Origin: Nocardioides psychrotolerans
GTDB taxonomy: Bacteria; Actinomycetota; Actinomycetes; Propionibacteriales; Nocardioidaceae
Length of the DNA: 64,000 nucleotides
Assembly: GCF_900113685.1 (NCBI RefSeq)
Contig: NZ_FOQG01000004.1
Span: forward strand, 172,479 to 236,478
Reading direction: 5' to 3'
Position 1 is the first letter of the stretch, and each line of letters starts with the position of its first letter. This document shows, piece by piece, positions 35,601 to 48,100 of this stretch. The notes beneath the pieces were generated by a model. It was given only the letters and a program-made list of their open reading frames with translations, searched no databases and was not told the DNA's origin. A program made the position numbers and the translations under genes.

Positions 35601-35620
35601 GCTACGCGATCAGGCGTAGC
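35601..35620. promoter_or_regulatory. LysR operator candidate
   Basis: GCTACGC (35601-35607) and GCGTAGC (35614-35620) form a perfect 7-bp inverted repeat with a 6-base spacer between the divergent LysR and EamA genes, the usual site for LysR binding. Confidence 0.6.
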
Positions 35621-35665
35621 AACACTCGCTGGTGCTTACGGGTTTCCCCCACCAGACTGAGCCTT

Positions 35666-36685
35666 GTGAACCGCCGTGACTCCCTCCTCGCCGCTCTCGT
35701 CGCCACCGTGTGGGGCTTCAACTTCGTGGTGATCGACTGGGGGATGGACGGGGTGCCGCCGTTGCTGTTCCTCGCGCTGCGCTTCCTGCTCGTCCTGCTG
35801 CCGGCGATTCTCCTCGTGCCGCGACCGGACGCCTCCTGGCGCACGATCGCGCTGGTCGGGTCGTTCATGTCGCTCGGCCAGTTCGGCTTCCTGTACGTCG
35901 GGATGGCCGCGGGCATGCCGCCCGGCCTGGCAGCGCTGGTGCTGCAGGCCCAGGTGATCTTCACGATCCTGATCGCTGCGGGAGTGCTGCGCGAGCGCCC
36001 GACGACGGGCCAGGTGGCCGGGGTGACCCTCGGGGCGGTCGGGCTGGTCGTGGTGGCTCTCGGCAGGGGCGGCGAGGTGCCGCTCGTCGCGCTGCTGCTG
36101 TGCCTGGCGGGCGCGCTGTCGTGGGGCATCGGCAACGTCGTCGCCCGCGCCGCGCGGGTGACCGGCGGGCTGTCGCTGACCGTCTGGTCGGCCCTCGTCG
36201 TGCCGGTCCCGCTGCTCGCCCTGTCGCTGCTCGTCGACGGCCCGACCGCGGTCGCCGACGGGCTCGCTGCCCTCGGCTGGGAGGCCGGCCTGTCCACGCT
36301 CTACACCGCGGGTCTGGCCTCGCTGCTCGGCTACGGCATCTTCACCGCGCTCCTCGGGCGCAACCCGTCGTCGGCGGTCGTGCCGTGGGTGCTGCTCGCA
36401 CCGGTCGTCGCGATGGCGTCGGCCTGGGCGCTGCTGGGTCAGCGACCCAACGGTGCCGAGGTCCTCGGTGGGTTGCTCCTGGTGCTCGGTGTGCTGGCGG
36501 CGCTGCGGCCACCACGCCGGTTCGTCGGGGGACGGGCGTCAGGGAGAGCGGCGTCAGCGTCCGGACTCGGTGTAGGCGGGACCGCCGTCGGGGGAGGCGA
36601 GGTTGGCGAGCGCCGCCTCGATCCGACGGGTCGTGAAGTCGGCGCACCGCTCGTGGACCTGCTCACCGGTGAGGAACTCCGCTGA
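35666..36685 (+). CDS. EamA-family exporter
   Basis: 339 residues, ten hydrophobic helices in two EamA halves (NRRDSLLAALVATVWGFNFVVID opening; second half from VALLLCLAGALSWGIGNVVA). It resembles the O-acetylserine/cysteine exporter group of E. coli (YdeD). The helices end near residue 290. The remaining 45 or so residues are low-complexity and arise because the frame stays open across the end of the convergent NUDIX gene (132-base overlap). Controlled probably by the adjacent LysR protein. Confidence 0.88.
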   Translation: MNRRDSLLAALVATVWGFNFVVIDWGMDGVPPLLFLALRFLLVLLPAILLVPRPDASWRTIALVGSFMSLGQFGFLYVGMAAGMPPGLAALVLQAQVIFTILIAAGVLRERPTTGQVAGVTLGAVGLVVVALGRGGEVPLVALLLCLAGALSWGIGNVVARAARVTGGLSLTVWSALVVPVPLLALSLLVDGPTAVADGLAALGWEAGLSTLYTAGLASLLGYGIFTALLGRNPSSAVVPWVLLAPVVAMASAWALLGQRPNGAEVLGGLLLVLGVLAALRPPRRFVGGRASGRAASASGLGVGGTAVGGGEVGERRLDPTGREVGAPLVDLLTGEELR

Positions 36686-37321
36686 GCGGATCTCCCTTGC
36701 CTGCTTGACGATCCGGTCGGTGATCGAGGCGGCGTGGACGCCGCCGTCGAAGACCAGGCAGAGCGCGTCGTCCCAACCGCCCCACGGCGGCAGCCAGTCG
36801 GTCAGCACCAGGGGCCCTGCGGGGATCGTCAGCCCGAGCTCCTCCTCGACCTCGCGCGACACCGCGAGCTGAGGAGACTCGCCGACCTCGACGACACCGC
36901 CGGGCAGGTCCCAGTCCTGCTTGTAGGTCAGCTGGCAGACCAGCACCCGGCCGTCGGCGTCGCGCACGAGCATCTGGCTGATCGCGCGCTTGCGCGGCAG
37001 GAAGGAGTTGAGGAGTGCGCGGAAGCCGCCCGGTTCGTCGACGGCGATGTCGGAGCTCAGCCGGGCATAGACGACGTGGTCGCCGTCGACGCCGCGCATG
37101 ACGCCCTCGCGGCGCATCCCGGACCACGTGGCCACCCGCTGCGCGGCCTCGTCGTCGGCCGGGACGTGGGTCTCCACGCGGCCGTGAGCCTCGAGGGCGG
37201 CCGCGACCTCACGGCGCACGGTGTCGAGGGTGGTGGTCCAGTCGGCACCGGCGAGCGTCGGGGCCCACACGATGCGGGCAACGCCGTCGGCGACGGTCTC
37301 GGTGCTCGGCTCGTGACTCAC
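36554..37321 (-). CDS. NUDIX hydrolase with GNAT-like N terminus
   Basis: 255 residues. The C-terminal half is a NUDIX domain with the full box GX5EX7REUXEEXGU (GGVVEVGESPQLAVSREVEEELGL), so it cleaves a nucleoside-diphosphate-linked substrate with Mg. The first 100 or so residues (VARIVWAPTLAGADW, HGRVETHVPADDEAAQRVATWSGMRREGVMRG) look like the C-terminal half of a GNAT acetyltransferase. GTG start at 37321. Its 3' end overlaps the EamA gene. The repeat element copy B begins 31 bases upstream of its start. Confidence 0.82.
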   Translation of the reverse strand: MSHEPSTETVADGVARIVWAPTLAGADWTTTLDTVRREVAAALEAHGRVETHVPADDEAAQRVATWSGMRREGVMRGVDGDHVVYARLSSDIAVDEPGGFRALLNSFLPRKRAISQMLVRDADGRVLVCQLTYKQDWDLPGGVVEVGESPQLAVSREVEEELGLTIPAGPLVLTDWLPPWGGWDDALCLVFDGGVHAASITDRIVKQAREIRSAEFLTGEQVHERCADFTTRRIEAALANLASPDGGPAYTESGR

Positions 37322-37351
37322 GCTCCAACCCTAGTGTCCGCCCCCAGGCAC

Positions 37352-37683
37352 GCCGAGTCGGCGCGATGTTGCAGGGTGAGGCCAATACCCCACCTGCTCC
37401 GGCCGCACGCCGAGTCGGCGCGAGGATGCGGGTGGGGGTGGGGGTGGGGCTGGGATCGCGGAGGTGCAGCTTCATCAAGGTATGCAGGCAGACCGCCACC
37501 TCCCACGGCCGAACGGCCGGCTGCGACGAGACTGCCCACGGCGACACGCCACCTCCCACGGCGTGCACGGCATGGGAAGTGGCGTTTCGTCGACGTACCT
37601 TGATGGAGCAGCCACCAACCCCGCGAGCACAGCATCGCCGCGCCACGAGCTCGACCCGCTGTGCAACAACGCGCCGACTCGGC
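37352..37683. repeat. Palindromic intergenic element, copy B
   Basis: 332 bases bounded by 22-base inverted termini (37352-37373, beginning GCCGAGTCGGCGCGA; and 37662-37683) that match at 21 of 22 positions. A third terminus core is at 37409-37423. Inside, GCTTCATCAAGGTA (37469-37482) is inverted at 37596-37609 with one mismatch, and GCCACCTCCCACGGC occurs at 37495-37509 and 37548-37562. It fills the gap between the NUDIX start and the glgB stop, where no coding gene is supported. The transcript could fold into a long hairpin. Shares termini and core with copy A. Confidence 0.8.
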
Positions 37684-37686
37684 AGG

Positions 37687-39927
37687 CTAGGGCCCGACCG
37701 CGGAGACCGGCTCGACCGCAGGAGCGGCAGCAGGCACGTGCCGCAACCACAGCGTGGCCAGCGGTGGGAGCACCAGGTCGGCGTGCGCCGGTTGGCCGTC
37801 GTGGTCGCCGTCGACCGCCGTCACGGCCCCGAGGTTGCCCACTCCGGAGCCGGCGTAGGTCGAGGAGTCGGTGTTGAGCACCTCCTCCCACGTGCCCCCG
37901 AGCGGCAGGCCCAGGCGGAATCCCTCGTGGGGGTGGTCGCGGAAGTTGGTGACCGACACCAGGTCGGGCCCGTTGCCCCGGCGGATGAACGAGTAGACGC
38001 TGCGCGCGGCGTCGTTGGCGTCGATCCACTGGAAGCCACCGGCTTCGTGGTCGCGCGACCAGGCAGCCGGGGTGTCGGCGTAGACCCGGTTGAGGTCACG
38101 CACCAGCGAGTGGACGCCCCGGTGCTCGGGGTGGTCGAGCAGCCACCAGTCAAGCTCGCGGGCCTCGGCCCACTCCGACTCCTGGCCGATCTCGCAGCCC
38201 ATGAACAGCAGCTGCTTGCCGGGGTGGGCCCACATGTAGGCGAGGTAGGCGCGCAGGTTGGCGAGCTGCTGCCAGCGATCACCCGGCATCTTCCGCAGCA
38301 GGGAGCCCTTGCCGTGCACGACCTCGTCGTGCGAGATCGGGAGGACGTAGTTCTCCGCCCAGGCATAGGTGAGCGCGAAGGTCATCTCGTGGTGGTGGTA
38401 GGGACGGTGGACCGGCTCGCGCTTGAGGTAGCCCAACGAGTCGTGCATCCAGCCCATGTTCCACTTCAGGCCGAAGCCCAGGCCACCCTCGCTGGTGGGG
38501 CCGGTGACGCCCGGCCACGAGGTCGACTCCTCGGCGATGGTGACGACGCCGGGGACCCGCTTGTAGACGGTGGCGTTCATCTCCTGGAGGAACTGCACAG
38601 CTTCCAGGTTCTCGCGCCCGCCGAGCTTGTTGGGCGACCACTCGCCCTCCTCGCGCGCGTAGTCGAGGTAGAGCATCGAGGCGACGCCGTCGACGCGCAG
38701 GCCGTCGGCGTGGAACTCCTCGAGCCAGTAGAGCGCGTTGGCGTAGAGGAAGTTGCGGACCTCGGGACGCCCGAAGTTGAAGATGTGGGAGCCCCACTCC
38801 TGGTGCCAGCCACGCTGCGGGTTGGGGTCCTCGTAGAGCGGGGTGCCGTCGAAGTTGACCAGCGCCCAGGGGTCGGTCGCGAAATGCCCGGGGACCCAGT
38901 CGAGGATGACGCCGATGCCGGCCTGGTGCAGCCGCTCGATCAGGCGCCGCAGGCCATCGGGGTCGCCCAGCCGGGAGTCGGAGGCGAAGTACGACGTCAC
39001 GTGGTAGCCCCAGGACCCGCCGAACGGGTGCTGCATCACCGGCATCATCTCCACGTGCGTGAAGCCGAGGTCTTGGAGGTAGGGGACCAGCTCGTCGGCC
39101 AGGTCGTCGAAGGAACGGCCGCTGCGCCAGGAAGCCAGGTGCACCTCGTAGATCGACATCGCCTCGGTGACCGCGGAGCCCGCGGCCCGCGCCGTCATCC
39201 ACGCCTCGTCCTGCCACTCGTGGCGTGACTCGAAGACCACGGAGGAGGTCGCTGGGGCGACCTCGGAGTACGACGCCATCGGGTCGGCCTTCTCGCGCCA
39301 CTGGGCGTCGGCACCGAGGACGACGTACTTGTAGCCCGCACCCGAGCCCACGGCCGGGACGAACAGCTCCCAGACGCCGGACCGCCCGAGCTGGCGCATC
39401 GGGTGCTCGCGCCCGTCCCAGCTGTTGAAGTCGGCCTTGAGCCGCACGGCACGGGCGCCGGGCGCCCACACCGCGAACGACGTGCCGCTGATCGGCTCGC
39501 CACCGGGGACGTCGTAGTGGTGCACGTGGGCGCCCAGGACGTCCCACAGCCGCTCGTGACGACCCTCGTTGATCAGGTGCAGGTCGACCTCGCCCAGGGT
39601 GGGCAGGAAGCGGTAGGGGTCGTCGAGGACGTGCAGTCCGCCGCCGGCGTAGGTCGTGGCGACACGGTAGTCAGGCACCTCCTCGCCTGGCACGACGCCG
39701 ACCCAGATGCCCTCGTGCTCGTGGGTCAGCGCGGTCTCGGTGCCGCCGTGGCGCAGCACGACGGACTCGGCGAGCGGGCGCAGGACGCGCACAGTGATCC
39801 CGCCGTCGTGCGGGTGCGGGCCCAGGACGGCGTGGGGGTGGCCGTGCTCGCCGTGGACCACCTGGGAGAGCTCGGTGGTGTCGACCGGCTTGGCAGTCGG
39901 CTGGGCAGTCGGCTGGGTGTCGGTCAT
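37687..39927 (-). CDS. glgB: 1,4-alpha-glucan branching enzyme
   Basis: 746-residue GH13 enzyme that adds alpha-1,6 branches to glycogen-like glucan. An N-terminal domain and CBM48 (SGTSFAVWAPGARAVRLKADFN) precede the barrel, which shows MMPVMQHPFGGSWGYHVTSY, the nucleophile Asp in DGLRVDGVASMLY, the Glu in TIAEESTSW and ISHDEVVHGK. ATG at 39927 overlaps the maltokinase stop (ATGA); the 25-codon upstream extension is not needed. It is the last gene of the glgE operon. Confidence 0.97.
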   Translation of the reverse strand: MTDTQPTAQPTAKPVDTTELSQVVHGEHGHPHAVLGPHPHDGGITVRVLRPLAESVVLRHGGTETALTHEHEGIWVGVVPGEEVPDYRVATTYAGGGLHVLDDPYRFLPTLGEVDLHLINEGRHERLWDVLGAHVHHYDVPGGEPISGTSFAVWAPGARAVRLKADFNSWDGREHPMRQLGRSGVWELFVPAVGSGAGYKYVVLGADAQWREKADPMASYSEVAPATSSVVFESRHEWQDEAWMTARAAGSAVTEAMSIYEVHLASWRSGRSFDDLADELVPYLQDLGFTHVEMMPVMQHPFGGSWGYHVTSYFASDSRLGDPDGLRRLIERLHQAGIGVILDWVPGHFATDPWALVNFDGTPLYEDPNPQRGWHQEWGSHIFNFGRPEVRNFLYANALYWLEEFHADGLRVDGVASMLYLDYAREEGEWSPNKLGGRENLEAVQFLQEMNATVYKRVPGVVTIAEESTSWPGVTGPTSEGGLGFGLKWNMGWMHDSLGYLKREPVHRPYHHHEMTFALTYAWAENYVLPISHDEVVHGKGSLLRKMPGDRWQQLANLRAYLAYMWAHPGKQLLFMGCEIGQESEWAEARELDWWLLDHPEHRGVHSLVRDLNRVYADTPAAWSRDHEAGGFQWIDANDAARSVYSFIRRGNGPDLVSVTNFRDHPHEGFRLGLPLGGTWEEVLNTDSSTYAGSGVGNLGAVTAVDGDHDGQPAHADLVLPPLATLWLRHVPAAAPAVEPVSAVGP

Positions 39928-41372
39928 GTCGTCACGATCCTCGCGATGGCTTCGAGCGGGATGGAGATCCAGGTCGGTCGGTTGCGCTTCTCGTAGACGC
40001 ACTCGTAGACCGCCTTGTCCGCGACGTAGGCGTCAAGGAGGACTCGCTCGTCCGGTCCGACCTCGCCTCCGGCGTAGGCGACCAGGAAGTGGTTGCGGTT
40101 GCGGTGTGCCCACTCGTAGGCGCGCACGTGGCGCTGGTTGAGCTCGTCGATGTCGTCGTCGGATCGTGTGCGCTCGACCACGTGGGGGGCATAGTCGAGG
40201 GAGCGCAGCATCCCCGCGACGTCGCGCCAGCGGGAGTCGGGAAGGCTCCGCTCGGCCAGCGTCTTGGCCGGCTCGCCCTCGAAGTCGACGATCTTCCAGC
40301 CCAGTGCCGTGCGCAGGGTCTGGCCGAGGTGCAGGTCGCCGTGAATCTGCTGCACCTCCACGTCCGGGAGTGAAGCGACCGAGGCGTAGAGCGCGTGCAG
40401 GCCGTCGGCGTACGACGCGAGGTCGGGCACGACGGTGAGTGCGGCGTCGAGCCGGGCCGACATGGTCGCGGCCACCGCAGCGGCCGGAGTGCTGCCGCGG
40501 CCAGTGGGGAAGTGCTCGGCCAGGGCGTCGTGGACCTCGCGCAGCGCCTCGCCGAGGCGGGAGGACTCGCCGGCGAAGTCGCCACCCACCTCGCCGGCGT
40601 GCAGGTCGGCCTCGGCGAAGAGGTTGCGCACGCTGGTGAGCGCGATGTCCCAGCCGTCGGTGGCCGTGCGCAGGAACTGCTGGAGCATCGCCAGCTGCGT
40701 CACGTCGCCGTCGGGGGACACGTACTCGACCCAGCCGTAGAGGGCGGCGACGTGCTCGGAGCCGGCCCGGGTCAGCACGTCGTGGACGCGCACGTCGGGG
40801 TTGATGCCCGGGGTCACCTTGCGGAAGACCTTCATCAGGGCGTCCTCCCCGAAGGACACCGAGGAGTTGGACTGCTCGCCGGTGAAGAGCGTCGCAGTGG
40901 CCGTCGTGTCGACCGCGTGGCCGGGGATCCGGTGGAACAGCAGCCCTCCCGCCGCGAGCGCGCCGTCGGGCGCGCCGGCGGCGGCCGCGAACGCGTCGAG
41001 CCAGCACGCCATCGCCGCGCGGTCGTGCAGGGCGTCGTAGGCGTGGACCCAGCCGCGGCCAGGCTCCTCCCACCACCCGACGAATGCATGGTCCAGGCGG
41101 GTCTCCGGCTCGGCGTAGAACGCCAGCGGCACCTGGTAGTGCTCGACGCGGTGCGGGTCGTCGGCGGCGACATCGGCGTAGGTGAGCTCGACGAGGTGGA
41201 GTGCGACGCGGGGCTCGGCCCCGGACGCGGGGGTCAGCTCGCCGAGGCGTCGTACGGCGGAGACGGTGAACGGACGGCCCTTGCCGCCGAACCAGCGGGT
41301 CTTCTCCACGTAGGTGACGAACACCTGCGGGTCCACGTGATCGATCAGGGTCGCGCTCGGCTCGGTCGTCAC
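39924..41372 (-). CDS. mak: Maltokinase
   Basis: 482-residue maltokinase, phosphorylating maltose with ATP to maltose 1-phosphate for GlgE. It has the APH-like kinase fold with the N-terminal WFGGKGR segment, catalytic HGDLHLGQ and metal-binding [15 protein letters not shown] at 41372 overlaps the treS stop (GTGA), and its own stop overlaps glgB. In some actinobacteria the gene is fused to treS; here it is separate. Confidence 0.95.
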   Translation of the reverse strand: MTTEPSATLIDHVDPQVFVTYVEKTRWFGGKGRPFTVSAVRRLGELTPASGAEPRVALHLVELTYADVAADDPHRVEHYQVPLAFYAEPETRLDHAFVGWWEEPGRGWVHAYDALHDRAAMACWLDAFAAAAGAPDGALAAGGLLFHRIPGHAVDTTATATLFTGEQSNSSVSFGEDALMKVFRKVTPGINPDVRVHDVLTRAGSEHVAALYGWVEYVSPDGDVTQLAMLQQFLRTATDGWDIALTSVRNLFAEADLHAGEVGGDFAGESSRLGEALREVHDALAEHFPTGRGSTPAAAVAATMSARLDAALTVVPDLASYADGLHALYASVASLPDVEVQQIHGDLHLGQTLRTALGWKIVDFEGEPAKTLAERSLPDSRWRDVAGMLRSLDYAPHVVERTRSDDDIDELNQRHVRAYEWAHRNRNHFLVAYAGGEVGPDERVLLDAYVADKAVYECVYEKRNRPTWISIPLEAIARIVTT

Positions 41373-43062
41373 AGCAGCTGTCCCTCCTGGGGGTTGTCGC
41401 TAGGGATCAGGCGGAACCAGTAGAAGCCGTAGGCGCCGAGCGTGAGCAGGTAGGGGAGCTCTCCGATACGGGGGAAGGGGACCTCGCCGAGCATCTCGAT
41501 GGGCACCATTCCCTCGAAGCGGCGCAGGTCCAGCTCCACCGGCTGCGGGAAGCGCGAGAGGTTGTTGACGCAGAGGATCACGTCGTCACCGTGCTGGCGG
41601 GCGTAGGAGAGCACGGTCGGGTTGGAGCCGCCGAGGTCCTCGAAGGTGCCGAGCCCGAAGGCGTCGTGGCCGCGACGGGCGTGGATCATCCGACGCATCC
41701 AGTGCAGCAAGGAGGAGGAGTTCTCCAGCTGGGCCTCGACGTTGACGCTCTGGTAGCCGTAGACCGGGTCCTGGATGGCGGGCAGGAAGAGCTTGCCGGG
41801 GGTCGCCGAGGAGAAGCCGGCGTTGCGGTCGGGGGTCCACTGCATCGGGGTCCGGACGCCGTCGCGGTCGCCGAGCCAGATGTTGTCGCCCATCCCGATC
41901 TCGTCGCCGTAGTAGAGGACGGGTGAGCCGGGCAGGGAGAGGAGCAGCGCGTTGAACAGCTCGATCTGGTTGACGTCGTTGTCGAGCAGGGGCGCCAGGC
42001 GTCGGCGGATGCCGATGTTGGCCTTCATCCGCGGGTCCTTGGCGTACTCGTTCCACATGTAGTCGCGGTCCTCGTCGCTGACCATCTCGAGCGTGAGCTC
42101 GTCGTGGTTGCGCAGGAAGATGCCCCACTGGCAGTGGCCCGGGATGGGCGGGGTCTGCTCGAGGATCTCCGAGATCGGGAAGCGCGACTCCCGTCGAACG
42201 GCCATGAAGATGCGCGGCATCACGGGGAAGTGGAAGCACATGTGGCACTCGTCGCCGATCCACTCGCCGGCGTCGTCCTCGGCGCTGCCGAAGTAGTCCA
42301 CGACGTCGGCAGGCCACTGGTTGGCCTCGGCCAGCAGGATCCGGCCGGGGTAGTGCTCGTCGACGTAGGAGCGCACCTTGCGCAGGAAGGCGTGCGTCTC
42401 GGGGAGGTTCTCCCCGTTGGTGCCCGGTCGCTCGTAGAGGTAGGGCACCGCGTCGAGCCGGAAGCCGTCCAGGCCCATGTCGAACCAGAACGAGATGGCC
42501 TCGATGATCGCGTCGTGCACGGCCGGGTTGTCGTAGTTGAGGTCCGGCTGGTGGGAGAAGAACCGGTGCCAGAAGTACTGCTGGCGGACCGGGTCCCAGG
42601 TCCAGTTGGAGGGCTCGGTGTCGACGAAGATGACCCGGGCGTCCTGGTAGAGCTCGTCGGTGTCGGACCAGACGTAGAAGTCGCCGTAGGGACCGGTGGG
42701 GTCCTCGCGGCTGGCCTGGAACCACGAGTGCTGGTCGCTGGTGTGGTTCATGACGAAGTCGATGATCACCCGGATGCCGCGGGCGTGGGCCTCGTCGAGG
42801 AAGTGGTGGAAGTCCTCGACGGTGCCGGCCTCGGGGAGGATGTTGGTGAAGTCGGCGACGTCGTAGCCGCCGTCGCGCAGCGGTGAGCTGAAGAACGGCG
42901 GGACCCACAGGCAGTCAACCCCGAGCCACTGCAGGTAGTCGAGCTTCTCGGTGAGTCCTTTGAAGTCACCGGTGCCGTCGGCGTTGGAGTCTCGGAAGGA
43001 CCGGACCATGACCTCGTAGAAGACGGCCGTCCTGAACCAGTCGGGAGTGTCGGCGGCAAGCG

Positions 43063-43066
<4 letters not shown>
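41369..43066 (-). CDS. treS: Trehalose synthase
   Basis: 565-residue GH13 enzyme isomerising trehalose and maltose. The start [20 protein letters not shown] and the motifs [23 protein letters not shown] (nucleophile Asp), LLAEANQWP (Glu) and [10 protein letters not shown] (Asp) are those of TreS. GTG at 43066 overlaps the glgE stop. It feeds maltose to maltokinase in the same operon. Confidence 0.96.
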
Positions 43067-45036
<1,970 letters not shown>

Positions 45037-45077
45037 GCTTCCACCCTTGCCGGTCGCCGGGTGCCACGCAAGCCAGG

Positions 45078-45113
45078 ACGCCCTGTCCCCCCCCGGAGGG
45101 TGAGACAGGGCGT
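45078..45113 (-). terminator. Terminator after metallopeptidase gene
   Basis: ACGCCCTGTC (45078-45087) and GACAGGGCGT (45104-45113) form a perfect 10-bp stem between the stop of the minus-strand metallopeptidase gene (45142) and the glgE start (45036). Confidence 0.7.
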
Positions 45114-45141
45114 CGTGGGTCCGGAGCGGACTCGGGCTTCC

Positions 45142-48100
45142 TCAGAACACCTGGAGCTCGGCCGCGTGGACGATGGTGCCCCGGTCGGACGCGGTCTTGC
45201 AGTCGGTGTCGTTGAGCGGGTCGGCGTCCTGCTCCCCGGCGTAGCCGACGAAGCCGGTGCACTGGTTCTCGAGCACGACCAGACGCACCGCGGCGGCCTT
45301 GGTCGCCTTGATCGCGAAGGACCTCAGGTTGAGGTCCGGCGCGACGGGACGGGGACGACGAGCGGGGAAGGCATCGCCCTTCGAGGTGAAGACGCGCTTC
45401 CAGACCGCCGAGGGCTTCGAGCAGGCCTTGAGGCAGGTCTCGATCGCGAAGCGACGCAGCGCGGTGAAGCGGGACCCGGAGTCGGGATCCGCCGCGAACG
45501 GCAGCTCCGTGCCCGACGCGGGCGCCGGGTTGAGGTAGGCGCTCACCTGGACCCGGCGGACCGTGTGGACCCCGCCGGCGAGGTCGACGGCCACGAAGGG
45601 CTTCGAGGCGTCGACGGTGGCGGCGGTCACGCCGCCCCAGTTGGTCTTCTCGGTGCCGTCGATGAGGAAGCCCGCGTTGCGGGAGCCGGGGGTCGAGCGG
45701 ATCACCTTGGCGCCGGCGGCCTTGGCGGCGAGGTTCGTTCGGTCCAGGATCCGGTAGGACGCCTTGCCCGCCTTCACGGTCAACGTGAAGCGGGTGAAGC
45801 CACGGGTCTTGGAGACGAACAGCATCCGGTAGCGACCCGGCGTCATCGAGACGACGTTGTCGAGCTTGGTGCCCTTGAGCGTGTCACCCACCGGGGTCAC
45901 CCGAGCCTCGTAGTCGCCGACGAAGAGCTTGCCGGGGCTCGTGCTGCGGAAGGTGAGCGAGCCGTTCTTGCTCTTCGGCGAGGCGAAGCTCGGGGTCGGC
46001 TCGTCGGAGTCGGCGTTGGGCACCGAAGCGCCCTTGCCCATGCCCCGGCGGGCGAAGGCGTCCCACATGACCTTCTGGTTGACGCCGTTGAAGCGCATCC
46101 GGTCGGCCGCGAGCATCGCGTCACGGGCGTCGAGCATCGACGTCGCGCCCTGCTGGAGCAGGAACGAGTCGAACATCAGCTGGACCCAGCGGCGGTTGCC
46201 CGGGCACAGCTGCGGGCGCTGGACGCCCTTGTCGCGGTTGCCCTGGGCGCACTTGAGCTGCAGCTTGGCGCGCGAGTAGTGGAAGCGCTCGACCTTGTTC
46301 CACTTGTTGACCAGGGCCTGGCGGACCTCCCACTGGGTGCCGTTCCAGATCTCCCCGTCAGCGTGGACCTCGGGGCCGGTGGTGTCGAAGCCGTAGTCGG
46401 AGTAGTTCAGCGGGTTGCGGTTGATGGCGTAGTCGCGGATGGCGACGTCCTTGTTGCCGGTGGCGTAGACGCCCACGGCCCAGATGTTGCCGCCGTTCTT
46501 GTAGCCGTGGCTGAACTGGTACTCGGCCGCGACCAGGTCGCTCCACGACTCGCCCATGGCGCCACCCTGCTCGGAGGTCAGGCCCTCGTCGGGCCCGCCC
46601 ACCATGCGGCCACTGATCGCGTGGGTGTACTCGTGGCCGACGATGCCCATGTCGAGCCCGCCGTCGGTGCACGGGGCGTAGAACGCGCCGGCGATCGGCT
46701 GGAAGAGGTATTGGTTGGTGATGCCGGGCACGCCGTCCTGCAGCGTGATCTGGTTGGCGTTGTCCCGGCCCAGGAACGACGGCTGGCCGCCGCTGAGGGC
46801 GCCGGCCTGGGCATTGCCCACCTCGGGGTCGTTATCAACTCCGCCTCGGCCGATGTTGTCGACCTGGAGGTTGTAGTTCCGCTCGTTGAAGCCGAGGTAG
46901 TAGGAGTAGTCGTGCATCCGGTTGTGCGTGACGAAGAGGTTGGTCACGCTCGGGATGATGTCGTTGCCACCAGGCACGAGCTGGGTAGGACTGCAGCGGC
47001 TGTTGTTCCACGCGTCGGTGAACGGCGCGGTGTAGTCCTGCGTCGCCGACACGGGCGCCTGCATCAGGCCGCCGGGGGTCAACGGACTGGCCCAGGCCTC
47101 GTGGGTGTTGGCGTTGTTGCCGACGGTGGTCAGCGAGGAGGTGCCAGTGCTGGTGAGGACGTCCCAGGGGCCAGGAGCCTGGATGTTGCGGAGCGGCCCC
47201 GTGCTGAGGTTGCAGCCCGCGGCCACCAGCCAGCAGCCGATGACGCTGTTGCGCGGCGTGGTGCGCGAGGAGAAGTCCAGGGTCGGGTTGGCCGGGAAGA
47301 ATCGCCAGCGTGGGTTGGGCGACAGGTCATCTGAGCCGGGGGTGGCCAGGTCGCTCGTCGTGATCGACGCCGCGTAGTTGCCGGGAGGGAGGAACGGCAC
47401 GGTCGGGTCGGAGAAGGGGCAGACCTGGAGCGCGTAGGTGCCGGCCGGGATCGAGTCGGCGGTGTAGGTCGCAGTCTCCGGGCTGGTGCCGAGGTCGCCG
47501 TTGACGAGGAGCTCGTTGCCCGGGCCGAAGATCTTGACCTCGATGTCGTTGGCCGCGTTGACCGTCGAGGCGACGGCCACGATCTGCTTGGTGGCGTTGT
47601 CGGTCAGCTCGAACGCGTGCTTGGGCCCGCACTCGGTGGCGGTGATCGACCCGGTGAAGGGGACGAAGTCGCTGCTGTTCTCGACCTTGTTCTCGCGGTG
47701 GAGGACCTCGCCCGTGACGGCGTCGATCATCAGCGTGTAGGCCACCGCCGGGGCGGCCGCGGCGTCGACGACGTTGGACTCGAAGACCGGGCGGACGCTG
47801 CCGTCGGCCATCGCGAGGGCACGCAGGCGGACCAACTGCTCCTGCTGGAAGCCGGGGACCTGCAGGCGTGTCCACCCGTCGGAGACGGTCTTGGCGATCA
47901 GGTCGAGGTCGGCGCCGGGAATCGCCCGATCCACGTCGGCGGCGGCCTCGAGCCAGCCCTCGAGCGGGGTGAGCGTCGGGGCGGCCGGGGTGCCGGTGGT
48001 CTTGCTGATCGAGGAGGAGGCGTAGGCGATCTGGCCGTTCGCGACGCCGACGGTCACCATGCTGGCGAGCGCGGGCGTGAGGTTGCCGAAGCGTTGGCGG

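Noticed and set aside
37366..39228. Plus-strand frame starting in the repeat element and crossing glgB
   Set aside because: Its coding part is antisense to glgB, and its start lies within palindromic DNA.
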